A stretch of 64,000 nucleotides of DNA, taken from positions 310,001-374,000 of the forward strand of contig NZ_JAJHIZ010000002.1 of NCBI RefSeq assembly GCF_021538615.1. Reading direction: 5' to 3'. Each line of letters opens with the position of its first letter. The stretch's first letter is position 1. The notes beneath the pieces were generated by a model. That model saw only the letters and a list, made by a program, of their open reading frames with translations, did not search any database and was not told where the DNA came from. The DNA comes from Niabella agricola. GTDB taxonomy: Bacteria > Bacteroidota > Bacteroidia > Chitinophagales > Chitinophagaceae. This document shows positions 62,782 through 64,000 of this stretch, piece by piece. The position numbers and the translations under genes are program-made.

Positions 62782-63900
62782 TTACACGTTTTCGAAAAAG
62801 GTATCTGGATCTTCAGCATTATAAAATTCATTGATCCAAAAGACGGTATATAAATCATCGTTCCCGGTATTTTTTATATTATGCGCATACCAGACAGGCA
62901 TATCCACATACCCCGGCTTGTCTCCCGAAAGAGTGAATTCGAGGGTTTCCTGCGTGCCGATTTTCCGGAGCCGGATCAATGCATTGCCTTTGATCACGGC
63001 AAAGCGCTCGATCTTCCGCGTGTGAAAATGATTTCCCCTTGTAACACCCGGCGCTGTAGTGGAAAATGAAATTTGTCCACCTGTGTTTAGCCGCATGAGT
63101 TCGACAAATGTTCCCCGGGGATCTGTATGAAGGGAATAGTCTACCGGAAAATGATTGCCAATGTCCATATAACAACGATACGTGTTAAATAAATTTAGCT
63201 CGAATTTGGTTTTGAGCTCAGGAATGATGCCCTTTTCCTGGTATTCGGTTTTGAAGCCTTGAACCAGCTGCAGGATTCCCGACACTTTCATTTCAGCTGT
63301 ATGTGGCAGAATGTAGTCGGGTTCAAAAGCTCCGGTTCTTATTTTTTCTATTATTGCCTCAGCCAGCTCTCCGACGTAAATCAATTTTAAATCTCCATCT
63401 ACAAGAATTTGGGGCGTTTCGCCTTTTGAAACCTGATGACAAAATGTTGCAATAACAGAATTGTAGAACGGCTTTCCAAAGGGGCCAAATACGTTGGGAA
63501 TAATCATTCCTGTAAGAGATGCGTTATTGCGCTCAGCCCATTGCGTTAATAATTGCCGCCCGTCCTTTTTTGATTGCCCGTATCGATTTTCCTTTTCTTC
63601 CTGGGAAGAAGAAGAAAATAGTACATGCGGTTTTGAACCGGTTCGTTCAAGTGCGTCAATTAATAAATCTACGAGTTTTACATTTGTTTCATAGATGTGT
63701 TCAGGATTGTCGTGTCGGTTCATAGCCGCCAAATGCACAATGGCGTCGCATTGCGAAACAAATGCATCCAGCAACATGGCATCGTCAAAATAGTTCCTGT
63801 AAAACGGGATGACTTCAAATTCTTCCTTGTAGAGGTTGAGCGTATTGTATAGGTGTTTGCCTATAAAGCCCTCCTGTCCGGTAATGCCTATTTTTTTCAT
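62782..63900 (-). CDS. capF: Bifunctional UDP-FucNAc pathway reductase CapF
   Basis: 372 residues in two domains. 1-245: SDR with GITGQEGFIG (5-14), HLAAMNRHDNP and YGQSKKDG (Tyr-x3-Lys). 255-372: cupin with the metal site in GNHFHTRKIERFAVIKG (about 292-308) and YAHNIKN. This domain order is diagnostic for CapF/WbjC, which epimerises and reduces the 4-keto intermediate. 33 bp from the gene that enters from beyond the window edge. Confidence 0.94.
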   Translation of the reverse strand: MKKIGITGQEGFIGKHLYNTLNLYKEEFEVIPFYRNYFDDAMLLDAFVSQCDAIVHLAAMNRHDNPEHIYETNVKLVDLLIDALERTGSKPHVLFSSSSQEEKENRYGQSKKDGRQLLTQWAERNNASLTGMIIPNVFGPFGKPFYNSVIATFCHQVSKGETPQILVDGDLKLIYVGELAEAIIEKIRTGAFEPDYILPHTAEMKVSGILQLVQGFKTEYQEKGIIPELKTKFELNLFNTYRCYMDIGNHFPVDYSLHTDPRGTFVELMRLNTGGQISFSTTAPGVTRGNHFHTRKIERFAVIKGNALIRLRKIGTQETLEFTLSGDKPGYVDMPVWYAHNIKNTGNDDLYTVFWINEFYNAEDPDTFFENV

Positions 63901-63933
63901 TTAATTGATATCTGGTAGGAAAATTTACAACAT

Positions 63934-64000
63934 TTAAACGGGATAGTGAACCACATTCTGTTCGCCGAGAATGTCTTCTCTGATCACGGGAAGCTTTTTC
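63934..64000 (-). CDS. C-terminal fragment of a further operon gene, probably capE
   Basis: 21 codons are visible, ending LGEQNVVHYPV and TAA. The N-terminal part is outside the window. Just upstream of capF the standard gene is capE, the UDP-GlcNAc 4,6-dehydratase/5-epimerase, and an operon order capE-capF-capG is the likely reading; the fragment itself is too short to identify. Confidence 0.55.
   Translation of the reverse strand, partial: KKLPVIREDILGEQNVVHYPV

Overview
The window looks like chromosome of a Bacteroidota species, most likely family Chitinophagaceae (a Niabella-like genome is my best guess). The evidence is a SusC/SusD pair, promoters of the Bacteroidota type (TTTG, about 19 nt, TAnnTTTG), arrays of FtsX-like permeases ending in NPVKALRSE, an ExxH-type lipoprotein protease, and weak Shine-Dalgarno signals. 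No plasmid, phage or transposase gene is visible.

Bases 1-24,710 (+ strand) hold nine consecutive FtsX/MacB-type ABC permeases of about 800 residues (the first cut by the window edge), then one ATPase and one TolC-family outer membrane protein. No periplasmic adaptor gene is present in the window. The cytoplasmic RKVLG motifs and the C-terminal tail are held constant while the periplasmic domains differ. Spacers between the genes carry degenerate low-complexity words and one perfect 102-bp repeat, signs of growth by tandem duplication.

Bases 24,990-29,260 hold housekeeping genes, mostly on the minus strand: a metzincin-like lipoprotein, then dapF-corA-Nudix with 4-bp stop/start overlaps, a nucleoside phosphorylase, and a tRNA-Cys. 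The last two share a compact divergent promoter region.

Bases 29,390-38,200 form the most accessory-looking block. A five-gene + strand operon (SusC, SusD, Cys-type sulfatase, a 38-residue membrane peptide, a histidine-box membrane hydroxylase) is bracketed on both sides by copies of a two-hairpin interspersed repeat. The last repeats form a perfect 120-bp tandem duplication. I infer uptake of a sulfate ester at the outer membrane, desulfation, and oxidation of a lipid-like product. Next to it, on the minus strand, is a large secreted GH31 enzyme with FN3, F5/8C, dockerin-like and cohesin-like modules.

Bases 42,460-57,400 are mixed: SatD-DUF3307 behind a dense cluster of GCTTATAA sites, a SDR plus FAH-family pair typical of acid-sugar catabolism, a HxlR regulator divergent from a quinone-oxidoreductase-like enzyme, fabI, a sucrose-phosphate synthase/phosphatase fusion divergent from a cytoplasmic GH32-like enzyme, DUF1003, PAP2, a luciferase-like monooxygenase, a GlxA-type regulator, a VOC protein and a DUF5715-like exported protein.

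Bases 57,445-64,000 (minus strand) are part of a surface-polysaccharide operon running in from beyond the right edge. CapF and CapG homologues point to UDP-L-FucNAc. A WbuB-like glycosyltransferase, a reductase/epimerase, a CapD-type 4,6-dehydratase and a small initiating sugar transferase follow, consistent with a second 6-deoxy-amino-sugar such as QuiNAc as the first sugar.
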